Source: an uncultured Bacteroidales bacterium
Lineage (GTDB): Bacteria > Bacteroidota > Bacteroidia > Bacteroidales > Muribaculaceae
DNA: 5,932 nt
Assembly (NCBI GenBank): GCA_947175585.1
Contig: CAMWNL010000126.1
Coordinates: 1-5,932, forward strand
Direction: 5' to 3'
Below are positions 1 through 5,932 of this stretch, piece after piece. Numbering within the stretch: the stretch's first letter is position 1; each line of letters begins with the position of its first letter. A program made the position numbers and the translations under genes. The notes beneath the pieces were generated by a model. That model did not search any database and was not told the DNA's origin. It saw only the letters and a program-made list of their open reading frames with translations.

Positions 1-138
1 CTGCAGGAAATTAATTGCGGCAAAGCCGCACACGTCGGTTATTATATTATTCCACAATGCAGTTATACCGAAACCGGCAAGTGCCGGGATTGCAAGAAAG
101 ACGATAACAGTCAGTATGATTACAAATAGTCGTTTCAT
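1..138 (-). CDS. Small membrane protein, N-terminal part only
   Basis: An ATG at 138 opens a frame of 46 codons that runs without a stop to the left edge, so the 3' end is missing. Residues 1-25 are a basic start (MKR) followed by a long hydrophobic stretch (roughly LFVIILTVIVFLAIPALAGFG), which is a membrane anchor or uncleaved signal. Then comes ALWNNIITDVCGFAAINFLQ. The pattern LWN, some 10 residues, G-hydrophobic, then an aromatic or Leu followed by Q resembles small Bacteroidales inner-membrane proteins that continue with an ALGLLLL-type second helix and are often found near ECF sigma factor genes. That family likeness is from memory and the rest of the protein is not visible. The function is unknown. 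It lies 127 bp downstream of the acyltransferase stop and may have its own promoter. Confidence 0.6.
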   Translation of the reverse strand, partial: MKRLFVIILTVIVFLAIPALAGFGITALWNNIITDVCGFAAINFLQ

Positions 139-185
139 TGTCGTTAGTTTTAAATTGGATTTTTAATTAGAGCAGCTCTGTTTAT

Positions 186-217
186 TAAGACACGCAAGTG
201 GTCGAAATATTTTACAA
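186..217 (-). promoter_or_regulatory. Possible ECF-type promoter of the small membrane protein gene
   Basis: On the minus strand TTGTAAAA (217-210) is followed after 15 bases by CGTGTCTTA (194-186). This resembles the TGTAAC / CGTCTTA arrangement remembered for some Bacteroidetes ECF sigma promoters. It would leave a leader of about 45 nt before the ATG at 138. The match is imperfect in both boxes, and no sigma factor gene is in the window, so this is only a candidate. Confidence 0.25.
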
Positions 218-265
218 AGTACTTAAAAAAATCTTCTTTTTACTAACGCTGGTTGAATTATGTGG

Positions 266-1447
266 TCAGACTTTTAGCCTTATCTTTATCTTCGACAATA
301 GACCGGTGAGCATGACAACGACGATTGCGAAAAGAGCCGAACGAATCAGGCCCGGATAACCAGAACATAACCAAGACGGATACCAGACACCAATCAGTGA
401 CATAACCGAGTACCACACATAAGGTATCATATATGCAGTCAAAGTCGCAGTGCCGGCAGGTCTGATCAGGGAGAAATAGCGAGCCCCTCCATGCAGGTCA
501 CATAAGATATACAGCAATCCGAAGATCGGGAAGAACATCGCCAGACAGTAGAACATCCAAGTCGGAGTAGCCTGAATCTTTGAAATAATCCAATAAGGAT
601 GACTTACCAAACCGCAGAAGAGCATTATAGCTCCTAAAATAATCGTTATTGTGAATAATCGACGGCCATTTTGGCGGAATCGTTTCATCAGAAGAGCAGT
701 AAGTATGCCCGACATGCCGAGAGCGTGGAGCGTCCAGTCACTTGGGATGAACGTCAGGAGTATCCAGCGTGAAGCGTAATCATAAGGAATCAGGCTTGAG
801 TGTGTGCCTAAAGATAGCAGTATGAGTGCAATCCAGACAATAAAATTTACTTTCAGGTTGTTACCTGTAAAGAGATAGATAAGAGAGCACACTGCGTAGG
901 TCCAGCCGATCAGCCCAAGTATGCCCCACCAGCCGGTCGAGAATGGAGAACCCGAGATATCTTTATAGACAAAAAGGAATAAGAGCAGAGCCACACCGGC
1001 GCATTTTAACACTGTGTTAAGTCGATTGCGCCAGCCTGACGACTCAGGATAGACACCCCAGGTCAGGAAAAAGCCTATTACCATCAGTATCGTAAACCAT
1101 GAATAGGGGATGAATCCGACCTCACTGCAGTTCAAAGTGAATAATCCCATTGCAATAAGGGCGAAACTTCGGGTGAATATATGTCCTATAAGTTGCAGGG
1201 GAGTGTCGCCTTTGCGGTAACGGGTGTCGATGGCGAGCACAACAGACATGCCCATACAGAAAATGAATGCAGGAAAAATTGTGTCAGAAAACCCCATCAT
1301 GTCTTCGTTAATCTCTGCATGGAGCAGCCAGTGAGGTATATTCTGCAGACCGGCGATATCATTTACAAAGAGCATGAGAGTCATAGTCAACGCTCTCATT
1401 ACATCGACAGCGGCTATGCGGTTGGATTTGGGCTGAATTATTGCCAT
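266..1447 (-). CDS. HGSNAT/DUF5009-like membrane acyltransferase
   Basis: A 393-residue polytopic membrane protein with about 11 hydrophobic segments (for example 15-33, 55-73, 112-131, 171-194, 264-282, 296-316, 368-385). The N-terminal RIAAVDVMRALTMTLMLFVN (10-29) matches the R-h-x-x-D-h-h-R-G/A-h-T motif of the heparan-alpha-glucosaminide N-acetyltransferase-like family (DUF5009 group). A second conserved block runs from PHW (38-40) through FSDTIFPAFIFCMGMS (53-68). His43 falls where I recall the acetyl-accepting His of human HGSNAT, just before the DxxFP motif. Family members are thought to carry an acetyl group from cytosolic acetyl-CoA across the membrane to an extracytoplasmic sugar; the acceptor here is unknown. 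The ATG at 1447 is supported by the motif near the N-terminus and by the promoter about 40 bp upstream. Length is usual and the frame is intact. It is separated from the ThuA gene by 224 bp with a hairpin, so it is probably its own transcript. Confidence 0.85.
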   Translation of the reverse strand: MAIIQPKSNRIAAVDVMRALTMTLMLFVNDIAGLQNIPHWLLHAEINEDMMGFSDTIFPAFIFCMGMSVVLAIDTRYRKGDTPLQLIGHIFTRSFALIAMGLFTLNCSEVGFIPYSWFTILMVIGFFLTWGVYPESSGWRNRLNTVLKCAGVALLLFLFVYKDISGSPFSTGWWGILGLIGWTYAVCSLIYLFTGNNLKVNFIVWIALILLSLGTHSSLIPYDYASRWILLTFIPSDWTLHALGMSGILTALLMKRFRQNGRRLFTITIILGAIMLFCGLVSHPYWIISKIQATPTWMFYCLAMFFPIFGLLYILCDLHGGARYFSLIRPAGTATLTAYMIPYVWYSVMSLIGVWYPSWLCSGYPGLIRSALFAIVVVMLTGLLSKIKIRLKV

Positions 1448-1486
1448 AAAGACTGATATTGGTTTTTAAGCATAAAATTTATAATG

Positions 1487-1521
1487 CAAATATACGCCCG
1501 TATCTTGCCCGGGATGTCCAA
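1487..1521 (-). promoter_or_regulatory. Bacteroidetes-type promoter for the acyltransferase gene
   Basis: The minus strand reads TATATTTG at 1494-1487, a perfect match to the Bacteroidetes -7 consensus TAnnTTTG. A TTG in a TTTTG run (1523-1519) lies upstream as a -33 candidate. The gap between them is 24 bases, a few more than the usual 19-21, so the -33 box is the weaker half. Initiation near 1480 would give a leader of about 33 nt to the ATG at 1447. The spacer holds a short CCCG/CGGG inverted repeat (about 1497-1513) with no assigned role. Confidence 0.6.
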
Positions 1522-1576
1522 AATCTGTCACAAAAGGTTTGTAATCTGCCTGACGCGCCGTTTGCCTGATATGAGA

Positions 1577-1606
1577 ACGGCAATCATGAACATTCATGAT
1601 TGCCGT
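1577..1606 (-). terminator. Hairpin at the end of the GH9-GH5-ThuA transcript
   Basis: ACGGCAATCATGA (1577-1589) and TCATGATTGCCGT (1594-1606) pair perfectly over 13 bp around a 4-base ACAT loop. The hairpin starts 65 bp past the ThuA stop codon and lies before the acyltransferase promoter, where a transcript end is expected. No U-run follows on either strand, so it is not a classical intrinsic terminator; it may instead act as a 3'-end stabilising stem or a less canonical terminator. Confidence 0.55.
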
Positions 1607-1671
1607 CACCATCTAACAAACCTTAAATTACTAAATAACTGAAATCGTACTATGGGATATATTGACAGAGA

Positions 1672-2481
1672 CTATTTTTCAAAGGGATTGCCTTTCGGGT
1701 CGCGACTGACAATCCAACGGAAAGCATTGACGAAGAGTAGATTTTGCGTCGCGTCGAGATACTCTACGTCACCATGACCCATATTGAGATAGATCATGCG
1801 ATAGTCACGGTTAGTCCACACTACGGGAAAATCGCCGAACTTCACAACATCTTTGATTCCGATAGGATAGTTGCGAGATGAGAGGGAAAGCAGGATGTCA
1901 ACGTTAGGATTGCTACGCGGACTCGGATCCCACTGATACCATTCGCTTGCCGGGGCTACGAATGACGCAGGCAGATTTTTGGTGACCGCATGGTCGGTAA
2001 CGTCTATATCGAGAAGGGCCGGTTGCGGAGGCCAGTTGTTGCAGTAGAAAACACCGGCTCCGAGAAATTTATTAAACCATGGCCATTTGGTGTTACGATC
2101 GTTGTAAGCGGCTGCGTGAAAGCCAATCCAGCCGCCACCGTTTTCCATATATTTCTCAAAGGCTGCGCGGTCTTTGGCTGATACGGGGGCATCGTTAACC
2201 GCAATCAGCACGTCGTAATCGTTGAGACGGTCAGTGTAAGCTGAGAAATTGTCGGTGACCTCAAGGATATAACCGTCACCGTAAGTAAGCCGCTTGAAGA
2301 AGTCAATAGTTTGTTCTGCAAACTGGAGATGAGCTTCCTCGACGTGTTTGTTATAGAATAGGAGCGCTTTGAAGCGCGGCGCGCGAGCGTAGTTGGCAGG
2401 ATAGTTGTCCTGTGCGTAAGCAGCAAGCGAGCCGAAGAATGTAACTGTAAGCAGTAACAGAATTGATTTGATATATTTCAT
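1672..2481 (-). CDS. Secreted ThuA-domain (trehalose-utilization-like) protein
   Basis: A 269-residue protein with a clear type I signal peptide (MKYIK start, hydrophobic core 6-20, likely cleavage after AYA at residue 23), so it should act in the periplasm. The mature part is one ThuA-like domain (PF06283 type, class I glutamine-amidotransferase-like fold) from about 36 to 260. Visible family blocks are DYDVLIAVND (88-97), GGGWIGFHAA (115-124), DHAVTKNLP (163-171), EWYQWDPSPR (180-189) and VVWTNRDYRMIYLNMGHG (220-237). ThuA of rhizobia works with the ThuB dehydrogenase in trehalose and related disaccharide use through 3-keto sugars; what Bacteroidales secreted members do is not established. 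The ATG at 2481 lies 12 bp after the GH5 stop, which implies co-transcription with the glycosidases. Its stop is TAG at 1674-1672. Length and frame look normal. Substrate is unknown; a role in processing an oxidised or unusual glucoside is inference only. Confidence 0.88.
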   Translation of the reverse strand: MKYIKSILLLLTVTFFGSLAAYAQDNYPANYARAPRFKALLFYNKHVEEAHLQFAEQTIDFFKRLTYGDGYILEVTDNFSAYTDRLNDYDVLIAVNDAPVSAKDRAAFEKYMENGGGWIGFHAAAYNDRNTKWPWFNKFLGAGVFYCNNWPPQPALLDIDVTDHAVTKNLPASFVAPASEWYQWDPSPRSNPNVDILLSLSSRNYPIGIKDVVKFGDFPVVWTNRDYRMIYLNMGHGDVEYLDATQNLLFVNAFRWIVSRDPKGNPFEK

Positions 2482-2493
2482 GATCAGTCTGAA

Positions 2494-2904
2494 TTATTTC
2501 ATTTGGAGTGAAGCGATATATGATTCCTGAGGAACACAGTTCTCAAATTTGACGTTTTCGAGCAGTTGGTTCATTGCGTCAATTGCGAGCTGACGGTCAA
2601 GCTTGGCATCGCGGATTTCTGCAAACGAGCCTCTCGGAGCATCGGCAAACCGACGCACCTCGTCCCAACCTTCAGGGGGATTGTATCCGACCATACATGA
2701 GTTGTGGATTTTCTTGTAGGGCCAGAATGTGTAGCCGATATTATTATCTTTCATCGTCCTTACAAATTCAGCCTGCCATTCGTCGCTGTTGTGACCGATT
2801 TCGCCCATATACATGGGTCTGTTGACCCTGTCGCGGAACTCGATGAAATTGCTTATCGCTTCAGGCGTCGGTTGGCCCCCATAGCGATGGCATGTATACA
2901 TCAC
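2494..2904 (-). other. Detached 3' fragment of the GH5 gene
   Basis: The open frame here carries the native C-terminus of the GH5 protein. It begins inside the second repeat unit met in transcription (GTG at 2904 followed by ATG at 2901) and reads VMYTCHRYGG, the MGEIG nucleophile block, YTFWPYKK and the end NCVPQESYIASLQMK. Its first 60 residues repeat residues 279-338 of the upstream fragment. The GTG is Val279 of the original protein, not an evolved start, and no ribosome-binding sequence precedes it. It lacks the acid/base glutamate and any export signal, so independent function is unlikely. Confidence 0.7.
2724..2904. repeat. 181-bp tandem repeat, left copy
   Basis: This unit is followed directly by an identical copy at 2905-3085; I compared them base by base and found no difference. 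The match extends by only one base (C at 2723 and C at 2904), so the junction has 1-bp microhomology. The unit encodes GH5 residues 279-338 plus one base, and 181 is 3 x 60 + 1, which causes the frameshift. Confidence 0.95.
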
Positions 2905-3919
2905 AGAATGTGTAGCCGATATTATTATCTTTCATCGTCCTTACAAATTCAGCCTGCCATTCGTCGCTGTTGTGACCGATTTCGCCCATATACATGGGTC
3001 TGTTGACCCTGTCGCGGAACTCGATGAAATTGCTTATCGCTTCAGGCGTCGGTTGGCCCCCATAGCGATGGCATGTATACATCACCTGTTCATCAAAGTT
3101 TGCGTCATGGATGGGATTGAAATTACCGTTCCACTGTGCGCCGCCAATCAGCACAATGTGGTTTTTATCCACTTCGCGGATTGCGTCAAATCCTTTTTTA
3201 TAAACAGGCACGAGTTGGTTATTAAGGGAATCCATATTTTCGAAATACGGAGCGATAGGTTCGTTGAAAAGTTCGTAGCCTAAAATGACCGGTTCATTTT
3301 TATAGTGGTCTGCTATCTTACGCCACACGTTGCAGTATTTTTCCTGGCTGGCCGGGCTCTCAAACAACCATGGGTAACCATAGCTGTCGTCAATGTTATC
3401 GCCAGTCTGACCGCCCGGCGCATCGTGCATGTCAAGTATAAGGTAAAGATCGTTGTCGCGACACCACTCGACGAGAGTGTCGACACGCTCAAAACCGTCC
3501 TGAGCGCCTGTCAGTCCCATGTAGTCTTCGTCAGTGAAGAGTTTATAATGGAATGGAAGGCGGATTGTATTGGCTCCGGTTGACGCGATGAAGTCAATGT
3601 CGGCCTTTGTGATATAGTTGTCTTTAAACTGTTTCCAGAACTCTGCAGCAGCTTCAGGTCCGGCGATTTCTGAGAAAACTTCGTTAATCAGACGGGGCGA
3701 TGAAGCGCGACCGAATCCAAACATATAGCCTTCGGGGTTCATCCAGTTGCCGAGGTTGGTGCCCTGAATAAAGAACTTCGAACCGTCAGGCAAAACCAAG
3801 TCGGGACCATCGACACGTATAAAATTAGCCGCGCTGTCGGTCGTTTCGACCTGCTTTGAGCAAGATGTCATAATCAGACCTGCAGATAATGCGGCAAGAA
3901 CTGTTGATTTTAAACTCAT
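2861..3919 (-). CDS. Truncated GH5 product encoded by the 5' part
   Basis: This is what would be translated from the ATG at 3919: 352 residues, of which 338 are native and the last 14 (CDVYMPSLWGPTDA) are read out of frame in the duplicated segment before TGA at 2863-2861. The product keeps the lipoprotein signal and both catalytic glutamates (Glu220 and Glu313). It lacks the end of the last barrel strand, Trp339 and the terminal helices, 76 residues in all. A GH5 barrel cut at strand 8 would be expected to fold poorly or be inactive; this is inferred, not seen. An A-rich leader without a clear Shine-Dalgarno precedes the ATG. Confidence 0.6.
   Translation of the reverse strand: MSLKSTVLAALSAGLIMTSCSKQVETTDSAANFIRVDGPDLVLPDGSKFFIQGTNLGNWMNPEGYMFGFGRASSPRLINEVFSEIAGPEAAAEFWKQFKDNYITKADIDFIASTGANTIRLPFHYKLFTDEDYMGLTGAQDGFERVDTLVEWCRDNDLYLILDMHDAPGGQTGDNIDDSYGYPWLFESPASQEKYCNVWRKIADHYKNEPVILGYELFNEPIAPYFENMDSLNNQLVPVYKKGFDAIREVDKNHIVLIGGAQWNGNFNPIHDANFDEQVMYTCHRYGGQPTPEAISNFIEFRDRVNRPMYMGEIGHNSDEWQAEFVRTMKDNNIGYTFCDVYMPSLWGPTDA
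2905..3085. repeat. 181-bp tandem repeat, right copy
   Basis: Identical to 2724-2904. On the minus strand this copy is transcribed first and is in frame with the GH5 start; the frame is lost at its junction with the left copy, where TGG for Trp339 is replaced by TGT. There are no inverted ends, target-site duplications or transposase remnants, so this is a simple duplication and not a mobile element. Confidence 0.95.
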
Positions 3920-3946
3920 TTTTAAGTGTTTTATTTAGTTACGTCA

Positions 3947-5932
3947 TTAAAGCTCGGCCAATAATGAGAGCCATTTTCCGGCGGATGTCACCCAGACCTC
4001 CTTATAGCAGGCCTGATTGATCTGAGGCCAATAAGGCTCGTCGGTGTTACCGATTGTGCGGATGCCGACCGGCATTTCTCCGGTTATTTCTCCGGAAGAG
4101 AAAGAGTTCATCTGCGGATAATTATGACCTTCTCCATAGATTAACGATTGTCTGAACGGATTCTTGCCAACAATCCAATATAATTGTTCGCGAGCTATGT
4201 CAGTCAGTTCGTCATCATGCAGATATCTGCCACAGATGGCTGCAGCCTTACCCATCGAGGTGTGTATAGCGAGGTTTCCGTTATAGATATTGAACCACAC
4301 CGGGAAGCGCTTGACGTAGTGATGTTCGCCGACCTTGATGCCGAGTTTCAGTTGCTCGCTGTAGAGTTTTTCGGCATCGGAGGGTGGAAACAGATGAAGC
4401 GCATAGAATCCGTCGACATCCTCATACTCGTTATCAGCATACACGCCTCCCGGAATCATGCCGTAGGGAGCTGTGTATTGCATCAGAGTTTTAAGGTAGT
4501 TGCCGTAAAGCTTCATAGAGCGTTCCCATGTCGGCTTGTCTTTGTGAGCCGGCTGGGTGGAGCATAATGCATCAAGCGCCTGCATGTAGATCTGTTCACG
4601 CGATTGGTGGATGAAATGTACAATCGATTTACGCGATTTATCGCGGTAAAAGAATCCACAGAGTGTCTTTGCATCATCAATCGGCTCGGCTTGTTGGCAA
4701 TCTATCACATACTTAATATGTGAAGCTGCCAGATCGGCATATCTGCGCTCTTCGGTCGCTTTGTAGAGAAGGCTTGCGGCCCATGATATGGTCGCATGCA
4801 TCTGGCTGAGAGATGTGCAATAAGAGTGTTCGTGAGGCGATATAAAGCCACCAAGACCTTTCTGCTCAAATTCTTCTTCAGCAAAATCGAAGTCTTCGCA
4901 AGCGACTCTTATGAGGTAATCGGAGAGTTGAGGGTCTGAATCAAGAGTCATGGAAGCGTAAGCCTCGTAGGCCGAATACAGATAGTTGTCAAATGATGCG
5001 TTCTGTACTCTTACGGTGTGTATATCGTCGGCACCGTCGTGCACTCCGTCCTGCCAGATCAGCAGACCCATGCTACTTGCGCGGTAACCATCACCATAAC
5101 GGTTGCGTAGAATGAACTCCAGACCCCAACGAGCCTCTTCAAGCAGACGGGCTGCCAGAGGCTTGTTGCTGTCGCGTAAGCGATTGTAGGCTTCAAGCAG
5201 GGAGTAGCACAAATCTCCGGTCTGCAGAGTCTGTTGGGAGAGATCGCCTGCGTCATGCCAGCCGCCACTATATGGAAGAGTAGCGTCGCCGTGGACAGAG
5301 AACAGGTCTGTGTGACAGAGCGAGTGGACACCCGGAACCGGATAGCCGCAACGCTGACAGAATATAAAGTTCAGAACTTTCCACTGCGAGTCGTGCCATA
5401 TTTCAGTCCCGCCGATTTTGAAGGGACGTGTTGTCACACCATCAGCTATAATCTGATAATCACCGGGTTTCTTGACATCGGAAAAGTCAATCACGCTGAA
5501 GTTTCCTATCGAGGTCATGGTCGCAGCGGCTTTACCTTTCTTGACTGCTTTACCATTGGCACAATCAATGACCTTGAACTCAGCACCCGAGTGAATACTG
5601 TTCATCACGGCGAATTTACTGCCTCGCGAGTCATAACCGGTCATCGAGTAGACAATGTTGTCTGCGTCAGGTATCCAGCCGATGAGCTTTTCGACCTTGT
5701 CGATTTTTTCGAGACGGATATTATCTATGTAATATACGGCAGAGTCACCAGTGGTGAGATCGCGGCCGTTGAGTGAAATGCTGAATGATATATTATCCAT
5801 GCAGTCACGCTGCAGATCCTCGATTTCAAGCACACAATTATTCCATTGCCCATTGCGAAGGTTGATAAGGTGAGCTCCGGTAGGATCGTTATAACCGTCT
5901 TTACGGCCGACACTATGTGAATTGTTAAATAT
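3947..5932 (-). CDS. Glycoside hydrolase family 9 enzyme, N-terminus beyond the window
   Basis: The frame is open from the right edge to TAA at 3949-3947 (661 residues). The GTG at 5833 is an internal Val, since good coding sequence continues upstream of it. Residues about 1-76, ending in YYIDNIRLEKI, look like the end of a beta-sandwich, possibly carbohydrate-binding, module. Residues about 90-173 form an Ig-like CelD_N-type domain, and about 179-661 the (alpha/alpha)6 GH9 domain. Catalytic signatures are GGWHDAGD (223-230; Asp227 and the base Asp230) and YKEVWV (643-648; acid Glu645). Cys195, Cys206-His207 and His226 match the spacing style of the structural zinc site described in Alicyclobacillus Cel9A. 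The usual cellulase PHHR motif is absent; the equivalent region reads GEMPVGIRTIGNTDEPYWPQ. Such proteins cleave beta-1,4-glucan type backbones, but this divergent subgroup's substrate cannot be read from sequence. It is the first visible gene of the cluster, 27 bp before GH5. Confidence 0.9.
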   Translation of the reverse strand: MFNNSHSVGRKDGYNDPTGAHLINLRNGQWNNCVLEIEDLQRDCMDNISFSISLNGRDLTTGDSAVYYIDNIRLEKIDKVEKLIGWIPDADNIVYSMTGYDSRGSKFAVMNSIHSGAEFKVIDCANGKAVKKGKAAATMTSIGNFSVIDFSDVKKPGDYQIIADGVTTRPFKIGGTEIWHDSQWKVLNFIFCQRCGYPVPGVHSLCHTDLFSVHGDATLPYSGGWHDAGDLSQQTLQTGDLCYSLLEAYNRLRDSNKPLAARLLEEARWGLEFILRNRYGDGYRASSMGLLIWQDGVHDGADDIHTVRVQNASFDNYLYSAYEAYASMTLDSDPQLSDYLIRVACEDFDFAEEEFEQKGLGGFISPHEHSYCTSLSQMHATISWAASLLYKATEERRYADLAASHIKYVIDCQQAEPIDDAKTLCGFFYRDKSRKSIVHFIHQSREQIYMQALDALCSTQPAHKDKPTWERSMKLYGNYLKTLMQYTAPYGMIPGGVYADNEYEDVDGFYALHLFPPSDAEKLYSEQLKLGIKVGEHHYVKRFPVWFNIYNGNLAIHTSMGKAAAICGRYLHDDELTDIAREQLYWIVGKNPFRQSLIYGEGHNYPQMNSFSSGEITGEMPVGIRTIGNTDEPYWPQINQACYKEVWVTSAGKWLSLLAEL

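Larger units (their letters stand above)
2494..3919 (-). pseudogene. GH5-like glycosidase lipoprotein, frameshifted by a tandem duplication
   Basis: Removing one 181-bp repeat unit gives a continuous 414-residue protein, so this was one gene. The N-terminus (residues 1-20, ending LIMTSC) is a lipoprotein signal with probable lipidation on Cys20. The (beta/alpha)8 barrel spans about 35-400. GH5 landmarks are NTIRLPF (117-123, conserved Arg120), LILDMHDAPGG (160-170), LFNEP (217-221) with the acid/base Glu220, YTCHRY (281-286), and MYMGEIG (309-315) with the nucleophile Glu313. After YTF (residue 338) the intact form continues with Trp339, which fits the conserved substrate-stacking Trp of the last barrel strand. 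GTNLGNW (53-59) and the DMHDAPGG block recall exo-beta-glucanase-like GH5 groups, but I do not assign a subfamily. The gene starts 27 bp after the GH9 stop. As it stands, the frame ends early at 2861; the duplication could also be an assembly error, in which case the gene is intact. Confidence 0.85.

Noticed and set aside
217..224. AAGTACTT palindrome as an operator
   Set aside because: It is only 8 bases and A/T-rich in an A/T-rich intergenic region, so it is expected by chance.
225..241. Intrinsic terminator for the acyltransferase gene
   Set aside because: The minus strand has five A, a short AG-rich loop and a run of seven T, but an all A-T stem of about 5 bp is too weak to call.
1181..1456. 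Plus-strand open frame of 91 codons opposite the acyltransferase N-terminus
   Set aside because: It is the shadow of the conserved N-terminal motifs of the acyltransferase, and its own translation resembles no protein family.
2704..3006. Plus-strand frames with an internal peptide repeat
   Set aside because: The repeated peptide is only the 181-bp duplication read on the wrong strand of GH5; it is not a repeat protein.
2724..3085. CRISPR array or insertion element
   Set aside because: There are only two directly abutting units without spacers, both coding for part of GH5, and there are no inverted ends or transposase.
5234..5776. Long open frame on the plus strand (about 180 codons) antisense to the GH9 gene
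   Set aside because: It lies wholly opposite well-conserved GH9 and Ig-like coding sequence, its translation shows no recognisable domain, and it has no promoter or ribosome-binding context.

Overview
The window looks like part of a Bacteroidales chromosome or metagenomic contig. A gut Bacteroidales such as Bacteroides or a Muribaculaceae relative is plausible, but the genus cannot be fixed from this sequence. The reasons are a perfect Bacteroidetes-type -7 promoter box (TATATTTG), A-rich leaders without strong Shine-Dalgarno sequences, a lipoprotein-type glycosidase, a Bacteroidales-style GH9 enzyme, and an HGSNAT-like membrane acyltransferase. Every supported gene lies on the minus strand, so transcription runs from high to low coordinates.

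Layout in order of transcription. (1) 5932-3947: a glycoside hydrolase family 9 enzyme whose N-terminus lies beyond the right edge; it has the end of a beta-sandwich module, an Ig-like domain and the catalytic domain. (2) 3919-2494: a GH5-like lipoprotein glycosidase, broken by an exact 181-bp tandem duplication (2724-2904 and 2905-3085). (3) 2481-1672: a secreted ThuA-domain protein starting 12 bp after the GH5 stop. (4) A 13-bp perfect hairpin at 1577-1606, the likely end of this transcript. (5) 1447-266: a multi-spanning HGSNAT/DUF5009-like acyltransferase with its own promoter. (6) 138-1: the first 46 codons of a small membrane protein that runs off the left edge. No gene-free stretch exceeds 300 bases; the longest is 1448-1671, which holds the hairpin and the promoter.

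GH9, GH5 and ThuA form a tight same-strand cluster (27-bp and 12-bp gaps) that reads as the enzymatic part of a beta-glucan or related polysaccharide utilization locus. No SusC/SusD genes, regulator or transporter are visible, so the substrate is an inference. The acyltransferase is probably a separate transcript and may not belong to the same pathway.

The most notable observation is the duplication in GH5. Because 181 is not a multiple of three, it shifts the frame exactly after residue 338 and removes the last 76 residues, including the likely active-site Trp339. Deleting either copy restores a clean 414-residue protein. It is either a very recent, potentially reversible mutation or an assembly error. 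I see no convincing evidence of a wholly new biological system.
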